Below are positions 1 through 8,359 of a stretch of 64,000 nucleotides of DNA, in pieces. This stretch comes from Verrucomicrobiaceae bacterium (GTDB taxonomy: Bacteria; Verrucomicrobiota; Verrucomicrobiia; Verrucomicrobiales; Akkermansiaceae): NCBI GenBank assembly GCA_027491155.1, contig JAIXWR010000010.1, positions 168,588 through 232,587 on the forward strand, given 5' to 3'. The notes under the pieces are model-generated. The model was given only the letters and a program-made list of their open reading frames with translations, had not been told where the DNA came from and did no database searches. The stretch's first letter is position 1. Every line of letters begins with the position of its first letter. The translations under genes were made by a program, and so were the position numbers.

Positions 1-1032
1 GACCCATTCGTGGCCGGACACCGCGTCGATCAGCACCTGGTTCTCCGACCGGGCTCCCTCGGGGTATTTCAAACGGACCAGCAACCGGATGCTGGCCCCC
101 TTTTCAAACGGCGGGATCTTACGGGCGATTTCGCCATTGCGGGGAACGTAGCCGAAGAGGGACTCAGAACCGTCCGGCGAGTTCAAGCGGTAGGACGTCC
201 ACGCATCCTCGTCGGTGAAGTCGAAGTTGTAATACTCGACGTCCGAGAGCACGACGCGGAACCAACTTCCGCCGGGCGGGCGCTTCTCCTTGAAATCGCG
301 CCAGCTCATCTCGGACCAACCGACCCAGCTCTCCCAGTCCACCTTCAGGCTTCCCTCCGATTCGAGCAGGACGATCTGCCGGGCTTCGAAATCGCCGGTC
401 CTCACCGTGACGGTCAAAAGATCCCCTTCTCCCGTGGGGGCGATGTCATCCCCCACCATTTCACGGAAGCCGGGGGCGGAGTAGTCCCTTGCCGCGAGCC
501 AGGCTTTCAACTTCGGCGCGGTCCGCTCCGGATCCCGCACGAACTTCAGGATCTCCTCCTCGTTCCCGGCGGCGAGGAAGCCCTTCACCACCGCTTCGAC
601 TTCCAGCATCAGGTTCTTTTCCCGGGTCGCACTCCGTTCTCCCTCGACCGCTTGGGGCGGCGGTGTCTGAAGCTGGCCTGCGGTGGGAGGGGGCAAGGGC
701 TTGTCGTCGGGTGCCAGCCACCAGGCGAACAAGGCCAGGACCGCCAGGGCCGGCACCGAGAGTCCGAGCAGGAATCTCCAATCGCTGCCGCCGGAAACAG
801 GCAACGGGTCGTCGGCGGACTCGACCTCTTCCACCTCCTCATCCCCGTCCTTGCGGGCCGGGGCAATCAAGGGCGGCGTCTCATCCCCGGCATCCGGGAG
901 GCGTAACATGACCCGGCAGCCGGGACAAACCACTCCCTTGCCGTCGTGATCCTGCGAGACCCGGAACACGAAGCGGCATCCGGGACAGACAAAGCTGTTC
1001 CAGCGCCTGGCAGGGTTCGCGGTTTCCGGCAC
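1..1032 (-). CDS. Zinc-ribbon single-pass membrane protein (C-terminus cut by window edge)
   Basis: The reading frame is open to the left edge, so the C-terminus is missing. The only sensible start is a GTG at 1032, because no ATG lies between the upstream stop and the first zinc knuckle. Two CPGC knuckles (Cys16/19 and Cys36/39) form an MJ0042-type zinc ribbon. They are followed by an acidic linker, one membrane segment at about residues 86-106, a Pro-rich stretch and about 230 residues of a soluble domain I do not recognise. The likely topology is ribbon inside the cell and C-terminal domain outside. It lies 66 nt downstream of the penicillin-binding protein gene on the same strand and may be cotranscribed with it. 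The function is unknown. Confidence 0.75.
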   Translation of the reverse strand, partial: MPETANPARRWNSFVCPGCRFVFRVSQDHDGKGVVCPGCRVMLRLPDAGDETPPLIAPARKDGDEEVEEVESADDPLPVSGGSDWRFLLGLSVPALAVLALFAWWLAPDDKPLPPPTAGQLQTPPPQAVEGERSATREKNLMLEVEAVVKGFLAAGNEEEILKFVRDPERTAPKLKAWLAARDYSAPGFREMVGDDIAPTGEGDLLTVTVRTGDFEARQIVLLESEGSLKVDWESWVGWSEMSWRDFKEKRPPGGSWFRVVLSDVEYYNFDFTDEDAWTSYRLNSPDGSESLFGYVPRNGEIARKIPPFEKGASIRLLVRLKYPEGARSENQVLIDAVSGHEWV

Positions 1033-1098
1033 GCGGGGAGACTGAGGGGCGGCCCCGCAGGGCGCAAGAGCGGAGCGAACGCCTCCGGGACAGCCCCG

Positions 1099-3525
1099 TC
1101 ACTCGGGCGAAATCTCCAACCGTTCCGGCCACGGCAGCTTCAGCGGTTCCTCGCCGTCGCCGAGGTCGAAGCTGTCGAGCACGCTCGCCCGGTTGCGACC
1201 CGAGACCGGCTGCGTTTCATCCATCAGCACCTGCTCGGTGAAGTAGGGATCCTCGCCCAGCAGCGCCGGCGCCTTGGCACGGACCGGAGTGGTGTCGATG
1301 ACCGCCAGTTGCCCCAGCCCGATCGCATCGGTTCCCGGATCCACCCCGGTGGCGCCGGAATGAAGGTGGCAGAAGGGCAGGTTCTCCGTTCCCTTGCGGA
1401 AAAACTCGACCTGCGAGGAAGCCCGCGTCCGCGGACGTCCGGTCGAGGGGTCTTCCACCGTTTCGTAGCAATACGGGGTCGCCCGCTGGCCGCTCACCCG
1501 GCAGATGGTGGCCTCCATCACGCTCTCGGGCTGGGCGATTCCCTTGCCCCCGAACACCGGCGCCGCGGCATTCATCGCCTCTTCCCAAACGGGCATCGCG
1601 AGGTCCTTCGAGAAGGCTCCGGCGTAGATCGACTTGCCCGGCTGGAGGAACCCGACCCAGACACCGCAGGAAACCCGCCCGTTGTATCCGAGGAACCAGT
1701 TGTCCGAGAAATCGTGGGTCGTCCCGGTCTTGGCACCGCCCACGAAGGGCTTCTCGACCATCCGGTCGGCAAGCCCGGCCGCACTCCCTCGGTCCATGCT
1801 GCCGCGGAGCATGCTGTGGACCATGAAGGCGGTCGCCTCGTCGGTCGCCTGCAAGCGCGACGGCACCCGGATCGGGCGCTCGTAGCGGATGTTGCCGTCG
1901 GCATCCTCCACCCGGTTGACATAGGTCAGCAACTGCGGCGCCGTCTGACCGCCGCGGGCAAAGGCCGAGATCGCGCGCACCGCGTCCTTCAAAGAAGCGG
2001 ACTCCCATCCGGCGGCGATCCGGGGCAGCAGCTCGACGTCCTTCATCGGCAGCCCGAACTTCTCCGCCGTCTTCACCACGTTGTCCAAGCCGGTCTTGTT
2101 GGCGAAACTGATCGACGCCGCGATCTTCGAGGCCTCCAGCGCCCGGCGCGCGGTGATCTCTCCTTCCACCGGCGGCGTCGCCACCTCCATGCCCCACTCG
2201 GCAAGCACTCCGTCGCGACCACCGATCATTACCGACCGGTTGTCCATCCATTCGTCCATGAGGATGGTCGCGGGCGTCAGGTTCCGCTCGAAACCCGCTG
2301 CATAAACGAAGGGCAGGAACGCGGTGCCCAGAGGACGCCGGCCCAGCTCGATGACGTCGTAGGGAACCTGCTCGTAGTCGCGACCCCCGACGTGCGCGAT
2401 CACCTCGCCGTTCCCGTGGTCGACCATCAGTCCGGCCCCCTGGAGATACTCGGCCGGCTTGCCGGAGGACTTGCGGTAATCCGCTTTCTTCGGGTTCGCA
2501 TAGCCCGGATGCTGTTCGGCGCGCTCGAGGCTCCGCTGGAGCGACAGCTCGAGGGCGTCCTGCACGTTGGCATCGATCGACGTGTGGATCCGGAAACCTC
2601 CCGCCGCAAGGGCGTCCTCGCCCATCATCCGCCGGATCTCGTCCGCCACCCGCTCGTAAAGGTGCGTGGTGCCGCGCTGCAAGGGCTTCGGATCGAGCTT
2701 CAGCGATGCCACCATCAGCTCCGCCGCCTGGGCGCGGGTCAGCGCCTTGAGGTCGACCATCCGGCCGATGACCAGGTTGCGGGAGTTCTTGTTGCCGTTC
2801 GGGTTGTTGACCGGGGAAAGGTTGGTCGGGTTCTTGATGCAGCCGACGATCGCCGCGCTCTCCAGCGCATCGAGGTCCTTCGGCTCCTTCCCGAAGTAAC
2901 CCAGCGACGCCGAACGGATCCCGTAGTAGCCGCTGCCGAAATAAATGCGGTTGAGGTAGAACTCGAGGATCTGCGACTTCTCGTAGCGCTTCTCGATCCG
3001 CTGGGCCAGGAAGGCCTCGACCATCTTGCGCTCCATGCTGGTCTCGCCGCGCTTCTTGCGGTCGCCTTCCAGATCGTAGGCGTTCCTTGCCAGCTGCTGG
3101 GTGATCGTGCTCGCCCCCTGGGTGGTCTCCCCGGCCCTCCAGTTCAGATAATAGGCCCGCGCCACGCCGATGTAGTCAACGCCGTCGTGGGTGTTGAAGC
3201 GCTGGTCTTCCCCGGCACGCAGGGCGTCGATGAAGATCTGGGGCACCCCGGCGATCGGGATCACGCTGCGGTTCTGCACAAAGACCCGGCCGATCTCCTT
3301 GCCGTTGCGGTCGAGGATCAGGCTGGGGATTTCCAGATCGTTGATCCGCTCCAGATCGTAGGTGTAGGCCCGCTCGCGGTAGGGCCGGGTGTAGCGCTCC
3401 ATCGCCACGTAGCCGATGTAGGCCCCCGCGATGGCCAGCAGTAGCAGGGAGCCCCAGAAGCGTTTGCGCTTGTAGAACCGGCGCCGCTTCAGCTTGTTCC
3501 GCGTGTTTTTCTCGCTCGTGGCCAT
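1099..3525 (-). CDS. Class A penicillin-binding protein with intact GT51 domain and degenerate transpeptidase domain
   Basis: This 808-residue protein would polymerise peptidoglycan glycan strands at the outer face of the inner membrane. After a basic N-terminus and a membrane segment (about 24-42) comes a GT51 transglycosylase domain (about 70-245) with the catalytic Glu106 in GEDQRF, the QGASTITQQL motif and LNRIYFG, all as in active enzymes. The penicillin-binding domain (about 360-640) aligns over its length, but the SxxK nucleophile motif reads TAFL (401-404) and the SxN motif reads SKI (466-468). Only KTGT (599-602) is kept. I therefore infer an active glycosyltransferase with a dead transpeptidase. 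The start MATSEKN at 3525 is chosen because the tail before the membrane segment then has normal length; a GAAGAG lies 9 nt upstream. Confidence 0.9.
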   Translation of the reverse strand: MATSEKNTRNKLKRRRFYKRKRFWGSLLLLAIAGAYIGYVAMERYTRPYRERAYTYDLERINDLEIPSLILDRNGKEIGRVFVQNRSVIPIAGVPQIFIDALRAGEDQRFNTHDGVDYIGVARAYYLNWRAGETTQGASTITQQLARNAYDLEGDRKKRGETSMERKMVEAFLAQRIEKRYEKSQILEFYLNRIYFGSGYYGIRSASLGYFGKEPKDLDALESAAIVGCIKNPTNLSPVNNPNGNKNSRNLVIGRMVDLKALTRAQAAELMVASLKLDPKPLQRGTTHLYERVADEIRRMMGEDALAAGGFRIHTSIDANVQDALELSLQRSLERAEQHPGYANPKKADYRKSSGKPAEYLQGAGLMVDHGNGEVIAHVGGRDYEQVPYDVIELGRRPLGTAFLPFVYAAGFERNLTPATILMDEWMDNRSVMIGGRDGVLAEWGMEVATPPVEGEITARRALEASKIAASISFANKTGLDNVVKTAEKFGLPMKDVELLPRIAAGWESASLKDAVRAISAFARGGQTAPQLLTYVNRVEDADGNIRYERPIRVPSRLQATDEATAFMVHSMLRGSMDRGSAAGLADRMVEKPFVGGAKTGTTHDFSDNWFLGYNGRVSCGVWVGFLQPGKSIYAGAFSKDLAMPVWEEAMNAAAPVFGGKGIAQPESVMEATICRVSGQRATPYCYETVEDPSTGRPRTRASSQVEFFRKGTENLPFCHLHSGATGVDPGTDAIGLGQLAVIDTTPVRAKAPALLGEDPYFTEQVLMDETQPVSGRNRASVLDSFDLGDGEEPLKLPWPERLEISPE

Positions 3526-4663
3526 GCAGGAATCTCTTCGTGACGCATCCCGGAATCCATCCGGTGCCCCATCCGCATACCTCCCGGACGGGGGGGATGC
3601 AACTCCGGGCTTGGCCGATCGGATCCGGCAAGGAATCCGCCGCGACGGACCCCTGCCCTTCCCCGCCTTCATGGCCGCCGCCCTCTACGATCCGGCCAAT
3701 GGCTACTACGCCCGTCCCGCCGGCCAGGTCGGCCGCGGCGGCGACTTCTTCACCAGTGTCAGCACCGGCCCGCTCTTCGGCCGCCTGCTGGCCCGCCACA
3801 TCGCGGCCTGGCACCGGGAAGCGGGATCTCCCGACCGCTGGCGGATCCTCGAATGCGGGGCCAACGACGGATCGCTGGCCGCCGACATCCTTGCCGCCCT
3901 CGGCGACCTCCGCGGTCTCGAATACGCCATCGTCGAGCCGCTACCCCTCCTCGCCGCCGCCCAGCGCGAGCGGTTGCCTGCCGCACGGATCGTCCGCTCT
4001 CCGGAGGAACTCGCCGGCGATGCCCAGCCTTCGTTCGTCCTCGGCAACGAGGTGATCGACGCCCTGCCCTTTCATGTCATCGAGTCCGACGGGCGCGGCT
4101 GGCGGCTCCAGGGCGTGACCCTTTCCGCCGACGACCGCTTCATTTGGACCGACCTCGGCGAAGCCCCGCCCGAGCTCGTCGCCGGCCTTCCCCCGCGTCC
4201 CGCCGGCTATCGCAGCGAAGTTCGCGACAACTTGCTCCCGTTCCTGACCCCGCTCGCCGCCGCGATGACCGGCGGCCGCATGCTGTGGCTCGACTACGGC
4301 TTCGAGCGCGACGACTACTACCACGAATCCCGTACCACCGGCACCCTGCGGACTTTCTCCCGTCACCGCGCAGCGGAGGACCCGCTGGAGTCTCCGGGCG
4401 AGATCGACATCACCGCGCACGTCGATTTCACCGCGCTGGGCGAGGCCCTCGTTCAATCCGGCGGCACCGTGCTCCGCTTCGAGAACCAGGGCCGCTTCCT
4501 GACCGAAGCGGCAAAGCCCTGGCTGCTCGAACTCGAAGGCCGCACCGACGAGGCCACGCGAAAAGACCTCCGCTCGTTCCAGACCCTCACCCACCCCGGC
4601 CACCTCGGCGCGAAGTTCCACGTCATGGAGGCCGAGTTCCCTGCCAACACGAAGCGCCGCTAA
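3524..4663 (+). CDS. MidA/NDUFAF7-family SAM-dependent methyltransferase
   Basis: The 379-residue protein matches the MidA family, homologues of the mitochondrial complex I assembly arginine methyltransferase NDUFAF7. Visible family marks are the N-terminal ALYDPANGYYA segment, the GGDFFTSVS motif, the SAM-binding ILECGANDGSLA (about residues 112-123), the NEVIDALPFH block and a C-terminal LTHPGHLGAKFHV. The substrate in bacteria is not established. The ATG at 3524 puts the conserved start of the fold about 35 residues in and overlaps the start codon of the divergent penicillin-binding protein gene by two bases. The gene ends in a convergent overlap with the next gene (stops share 4660-4663). 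Confidence 0.85.
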   Translation: MQESLRDASRNPSGAPSAYLPDGGDATPGLADRIRQGIRRDGPLPFPAFMAAALYDPANGYYARPAGQVGRGGDFFTSVSTGPLFGRLLARHIAAWHREAGSPDRWRILECGANDGSLAADILAALGDLRGLEYAIVEPLPLLAAAQRERLPAARIVRSPEELAGDAQPSFVLGNEVIDALPFHVIESDGRGWRLQGVTLSADDRFIWTDLGEAPPELVAGLPPRPAGYRSEVRDNLLPFLTPLAAAMTGGRMLWLDYGFERDDYYHESRTTGTLRTFSRHRAAEDPLESPGEIDITAHVDFTALGEALVQSGGTVLRFENQGRFLTEAAKPWLLELEGRTDEATRKDLRSFQTLTHPGHLGAKFHVMEAEFPANTKRR

Positions 4664-5370
4664 TCCTCCACCGGCGACCATTTCCCGCCCAGCGACCGGC
4701 CGAGGAGGAACAGGTCCCCGTCGTGAAAGCCCCAGGCGACCAGCAGATCCCGCGCGCCTGAAGCTCGTGCCATCGCGGCGCCCAGCACGATGCCGGAGTA
4801 GCCCAGGAAGACGGCGTAATCGCAAAACTCGGACCACGGTTCCCACTCGGGAGACGAATAGCCGGCATGCATTTCCACGAGCCCCCGGATCAGGTGCTCA
4901 TCGCCATGATCGAGATCATCCTCCAACCAAGACTCGTCATCGTCGGTCGGATCACACTCCGCGGTGCCGCCGAACTCGACGTTCTTGCCTCTCCCGCCCT
5001 CCATGTTGAGAGTGTCCAAGCCGAGATAGATCCCCTTGGCCGCCGGCTGGGCCTTGAGCTCCGCCGCCAGCCATGCGGCGGCTTCATCCACGTCCTTCCC
5101 GATCGCCGGCACCGGCATTCGCGCCCAAGGCGCCGCGGGCACCTCGGAGCGGAAGACCTCCAGCATCCGGCTCCATTGGGAGACCGGCTCCGGATTCTCC
5201 CGCACGATGGCGAGCAAGCGGGGAAACACACGGTCGAGCGGATCGTCCTGGTTCATTTCGTCGGAAGCTTCGGGCAATTCTTCGGACCGCCTGCCGCAAC
5301 CGGCAAGCAAGGCCGTTGCCAATCCCGAGGCTCCGACGAGAAAACTCCTGCGGCTTGCTGAATGGGGCAT
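4660..5370 (-). CDS. Tat-type lipoprotein of unknown function
   Basis: The 236-residue product begins with a twin-arginine signal ([11 protein letters not shown]) running into a lipobox LLAGC, so it should be exported folded and anchored as a lipoprotein. An ATG 24 codons further upstream is possible, but the start at 5370 gives a normal signal length. The mature part is acidic in the middle, with a run of Asp/Glu at about residues 140-160, and ends in a hydrophobic, Gly-rich region (about 185-235) that looks like a compact globular fold rather than a membrane segment. I do not recognise the family. It is convergent with the methyltransferase gene, sharing the last four bases. Confidence 0.7.
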   Translation of the reverse strand: MPHSASRRSFLVGASGLATALLAGCGRRSEELPEASDEMNQDDPLDRVFPRLLAIVRENPEPVSQWSRMLEVFRSEVPAAPWARMPVPAIGKDVDEAAAWLAAELKAQPAAKGIYLGLDTLNMEGGRGKNVEFGGTAECDPTDDDESWLEDDLDHGDEHLIRGLVEMHAGYSSPEWEPWSEFCDYAVFLGYSGIVLGAAMARASGARDLLVAWGFHDGDLFLLGRSLGGKWSPVED

Positions 5371-5465
5371 TGCGGCAACCTGAGGATCGCGCCCTTGCAG
5401 GTCAAAGCAGAACCTGCCCCGCCCCCGGCTCTTGCATGGCATCGGATCCCGGACTATCCCCGGCC

Positions 5466-6101
5466 ATGGATCTCTCCGACTTTCGCAAGGAATACTCCGA
5501 CCGCGGCCTGCACCGCGAGGACCTCGCCGCCGATCCGATGCACCAGTTCGAGCAGTGGTTCCACCAGGCGATCGAACTCAAGCTCCACGAGCCGAATGCC
5601 ATGAGCCTGGCCACCGCCGACGCCTCCGGCCGGCCTTTGCTGCGGACGGTCCTGCTGAAGTACTTCGATGCCTCCGGCTTCGTCTTCTTCACCAACTACG
5701 AAAGCCGCAAGGCCCGCCACATCGCGGAGAACCCCCACGTCTCGCTGCTCTTTCCATGGATCGTCCTCGAGCGCCAGGTCATCGTGCAAGGCCGCGCCGA
5801 GAAGATCTCCACCGCGGAGTCGCTGAAGTATTTCACCTCCCGCCCCCGCGAATCCCAGCTCGGGGCCTGGGTCTCCAGCCAGAGCTCGGTGATCTTCTCC
5901 CGCAAGCTGCTGCTGCAAAAACTCTCGGAGATCCGCGACAAGTTCAGCCACGGCGAGATTCCCCTGCCCTCCTTCTGGGGCGGCTTCCGCGTCGTCCCGG
6001 AAAGCATCGAGTTCTGGCAAGGCGGCTCCGCCCGTCTCCACGACCGCTTCCACTACGAGCGCGACGGCGACGGCTGGAGCATCGAGCGGCTGTCGCCTTG
6101 A
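5466..6101 (+). CDS. pdxH: Pyridoxamine 5'-phosphate oxidase
   Basis: This FMN enzyme oxidises pyridoxamine or pyridoxine 5'-phosphate to pyridoxal 5'-phosphate, the last step of vitamin B6 synthesis and salvage. The 211-residue protein carries the whole family pattern: [11 protein letters not shown] at the N-terminus, [40 protein letters not shown] and the C-terminal [13 protein letters not shown]. Starting at MDLSDF (5466) gives the usual length and the usual beginning. An in-frame ATG at 5436 would add ten residues not typical of the family. It is followed 51 nt later by the nucleoside phosphorylase. Confidence 0.95.
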   Translation: MDLSDFRKEYSDRGLHREDLAADPMHQFEQWFHQAIELKLHEPNAMSLATADASGRPLLRTVLLKYFDASGFVFFTNYESRKARHIAENPHVSLLFPWIVLERQVIVQGRAEKISTAESLKYFTSRPRESQLGAWVSSQSSVIFSRKLLLQKLSEIRDKFSHGEIPLPSFWGGFRVVPESIEFWQGGSARLHDRFHYERDGDGWSIERLSP

Positions 6102-6152
6102 CCCGGTCGCTTGCGTTCCGGATCTTCCATTCGTCGCCTTCGAATCCTCCCC

Positions 6153-7394
6153 ATGAACCTCCACGTCCCCACCCTCATCGCCCGCAAGCGCGAAGGCGAG
6201 ACCCTCGATCCCGCGGAAATCCGCAAGCTGATCGACGGCTACACCTCCGGCGAGATCCCGGATTACCAGATGTCCGCCTTCGCCATGGCCGTCTTTTTCC
6301 AAGGCATGGACGCCGTGGAAACCGCCGCGCTGACCAAGGCGATGCTGCAAAGCGGCGACGTCTTCCACCACCCCGCCGGCCACCCGACGGTCGTCGACAA
6401 GCACTCCACCGGCGGCATCGGCGACAAGGTCTCGCTGATCCTCGCCCCGCTGGTCGCCTGCACCGGCGTCTGGGTCCCCATGGTCTCCGGCCGCGGCCTC
6501 GGGATCACCGGCGGCACCCTCGACAAGCTGGAATCGATCCCCGGCTTCAAAGTCGGCGTCACCATCCCGGAAGCGCAGGAGATGTTGGAGAAAATCGGCG
6601 TCGTGATGATGGGCCAGACCGACCGCTTCTGCCCCGCTGACAAGAAACTCTACGCCCTCCGCGATGTCACCGGCACCGTGCCCTCGATCCCCCTGATCAC
6701 CGCGTCCATCATGTCGAAGAAGCTCGCCGAGTCGCTCGACCGGCTCGTCCTCGACGTGAAGTTCGGCAGCGGTGCTTTCATGAAGACCGAGGCCGATGCC
6801 CGCGTGCTGGCCGACTCGATGATCGCCGTTGGCAAGGAGATGGGTGTCGAGGTCCATGCCGTGCTCAATCCGATGAGCGAGCCGCTCGGCCGTGCCGTCG
6901 GCAATTCGCTCGAAGTCGTCGAGTCCCTCGAGTGCCTCGAAGGCCGCGGCCCCGCCGATCTCCGCAAGCTGGTGCTCGATCTCGCGGAGAAGATCAGCCC
7001 GGTTCCGCGCAAGGAACTGGAACATCTTCTTTCCGACGGCAGCGCGCGCCGCAAGTTCGACGAGATCGTCACCGCTCACGGGGGCAACCCCGCCGACCTG
7101 CCGAAGCTCGGGCAGATCCACCACGCCCCGGTGATTCGCGATTTCCCCGCCCACTGCAGCGGCACCGTCGTGCAAGTCGACGCCGGCCTCGTCGGCCAGG
7201 CCGCCCTCCAACTCGGCGCCGGCCGCGCACGGGCGACCGATGGCGTCGACCACGCCGTCGGCTTCGACCACCTCGTAAAATGCGGCGAGAACGTCCACCA
7301 GGGCCAGCCGCTGTGCCGCGTCCATGCCCGCACCGCCGTCGATTTCGAGATCGCCGAGGCGCTGTTGGAGAAGGCCATCCGCATCGAGCCCTGA
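6153..7394 (+). CDS. pdp: Pyrimidine-nucleoside (thymidine) phosphorylase
   Basis: The 413-residue enzyme cleaves thymidine, deoxyuridine or uridine with phosphate to the free base and (deoxy)ribose 1-phosphate, a salvage reaction in the cytoplasm. The signature VVDKHSTGGIGDKVSL is present, as are SGRGLGITGGTLDKLES, the CPADKKLYALRDVT block, SIPLITASIMSKK and the C-terminal biotinyl-like domain with GAGRA and HARTAVDF. These match the deoA/pdp family across its full length. The start MNLHVPTLIARKREG (6153) is the normal family start. A bacterial pdp-type broad-specificity enzyme seems likelier than a strict thymidine phosphorylase, but the sequence alone does not settle that. Confidence 0.93.
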   Translation: MNLHVPTLIARKREGETLDPAEIRKLIDGYTSGEIPDYQMSAFAMAVFFQGMDAVETAALTKAMLQSGDVFHHPAGHPTVVDKHSTGGIGDKVSLILAPLVACTGVWVPMVSGRGLGITGGTLDKLESIPGFKVGVTIPEAQEMLEKIGVVMMGQTDRFCPADKKLYALRDVTGTVPSIPLITASIMSKKLAESLDRLVLDVKFGSGAFMKTEADARVLADSMIAVGKEMGVEVHAVLNPMSEPLGRAVGNSLEVVESLECLEGRGPADLRKLVLDLAEKISPVPRKELEHLLSDGSARRKFDEIVTAHGGNPADLPKLGQIHHAPVIRDFPAHCSGTVVQVDAGLVGQAALQLGAGRARATDGVDHAVGFDHLVKCGENVHQGQPLCRVHARTAVDFEIAEALLEKAIRIEP

Positions 7395-7402
7395 CGATTC
7401 GC

Positions 7403-7437
7403 TTGCAAGAGCGAGCCGGTCGGTCGGTAGTAGGAGG
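7403..7437 (+). promoter_or_regulatory. Candidate promoter and strong Shine-Dalgarno deciding a TTG start
   Basis: A near-perfect AGGAGG at 7432-7437 sits six bases before TTG at 7444 but abuts the GTG at 7438, so it supports TTG as the initiation codon of the next gene. Upstream, TTGCAA (7403-7408) and TAGTAG (7428-7433) are 19 bases apart and could be promoter boxes, although the second overlaps the ribosome binding site, which weakens that idea. Confidence 0.4.
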
Positions 7438-7443
7438 GTGAAA

Positions 7444-8349
7444 TTGCAACCCCATTTCCGCGCCGCGATCATCGCGGTGGTCACAGGCATCGGCGGACTC
7501 GCGGCGGAACCGCTGGCCTTCAAAGACACCCCCGGCAAGCACCTCGACGTGCTGGTGGACGGCAAGGTGGCCGCCCGCTACATGTACGAGCACGACACCT
7601 CGACCAAGGAGCGCGCCCACGAGACCTACAAGCCCTACCTGCATGTCTTCGACGCTGCGGGCGAAGCCCCGATCACCAAAGGTGCCGGCGGCGACTACAC
7701 CCACCACCGCGGCATCTTCATCGGCTGGAACAAGATCGGCTTCGACGGGAAGACCTACGACCGGTGGCACATGAAAGGCGGCGACATCGTCCACCAGGAC
7801 TTCCCCCGCCAGGAGATCCAGGACGGCGCGGCCTTCTTCACTTCCCGCACGCTGTGGATGGCGGAGAAGGACAAGCCCCTGCTCGAAGAGATGCGGACCA
7901 CGAGAATCGCCCCGGGCACCGACGGAGTTCGGCTGGTGATCGACTTCCACAGCGAGCTGCACGCGAAATTCGGAACCCTGTCCCTGAAGGGCGATCCGGA
8001 GCATGCCGGCATCCATTACCGGCCCGCCCAAGGCGTGGACCTCAAGGCGACGAATTACTCGTTTCCGTTTGAGAAGATCAATGTCCCGAAAGCGCGGGAC
8101 CTCCCCTGGGCCGCGGAGACCTACGTGTTGCGCGGCAAAACGCACACCGTGGTCCAGATGAACCACCCCTCGAATCCGAAAGGCACGCGGCACTCGGCCT
8201 ACCGCGACTACGGACGCTTCGGCATGTTCTTCGAAAAGGACATCCCCGAAGGCGGCAAGCTCGAGCTCCGCTACCGCTTCCTGATCCTCGACGGCGAGTT
8301 TCCCGGCCGGGAAACCATCGCGAAAGCCTGGAACGAGTATTCGAAATGA
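7444..8349 (+). CDS. Exported DUF6807 (PmoA-like) family protein
   Basis: From the TTG at 7444, chosen because of the well-spaced AGGAGG, this is a 301-residue protein with a Sec signal peptide ending near GLAAEP. The mature part follows the DUF6807 family, annotated as methane-oxygenase PmoA-like for historical reasons: an early VLVDGKVAARYMYEH strand, the conserved GGDYTHHRGIFIGW motif, several His residues and a C-terminal YRDYGRFGMFF. The family is abundant in Planctomycetota and Verrucomicrobiota beside sugar-degradation genes, and its biochemical role is not known to me. It lies 10 nt before a PQQ-like protein gene and is probably cotranscribed with it. Confidence 0.85.
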   Translation: MQPHFRAAIIAVVTGIGGLAAEPLAFKDTPGKHLDVLVDGKVAARYMYEHDTSTKERAHETYKPYLHVFDAAGEAPITKGAGGDYTHHRGIFIGWNKIGFDGKTYDRWHMKGGDIVHQDFPRQEIQDGAAFFTSRTLWMAEKDKPLLEEMRTTRIAPGTDGVRLVIDFHSELHAKFGTLSLKGDPEHAGIHYRPAQGVDLKATNYSFPFEKINVPKARDLPWAAETYVLRGKTHTVVQMNHPSNPKGTRHSAYRDYGRFGMFFEKDIPEGGKLELRYRFLILDGEFPGRETIAKAWNEYSK

Positions 8350-8359
8350 AGGAGACACC

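Noticed and set aside
1217..2251. Long open frames opposite and out of phase with real genes here and at many places (e.g. 946-3444 +, 11677-13689 -, 16967-19231 -, 51210-55217 -)
   Set aside because: They mirror high-G+C codon bias, have no domains, and are rich in Arg/Gly/Ala or Val/Leu repeats, while the opposite frame gives clear protein families.
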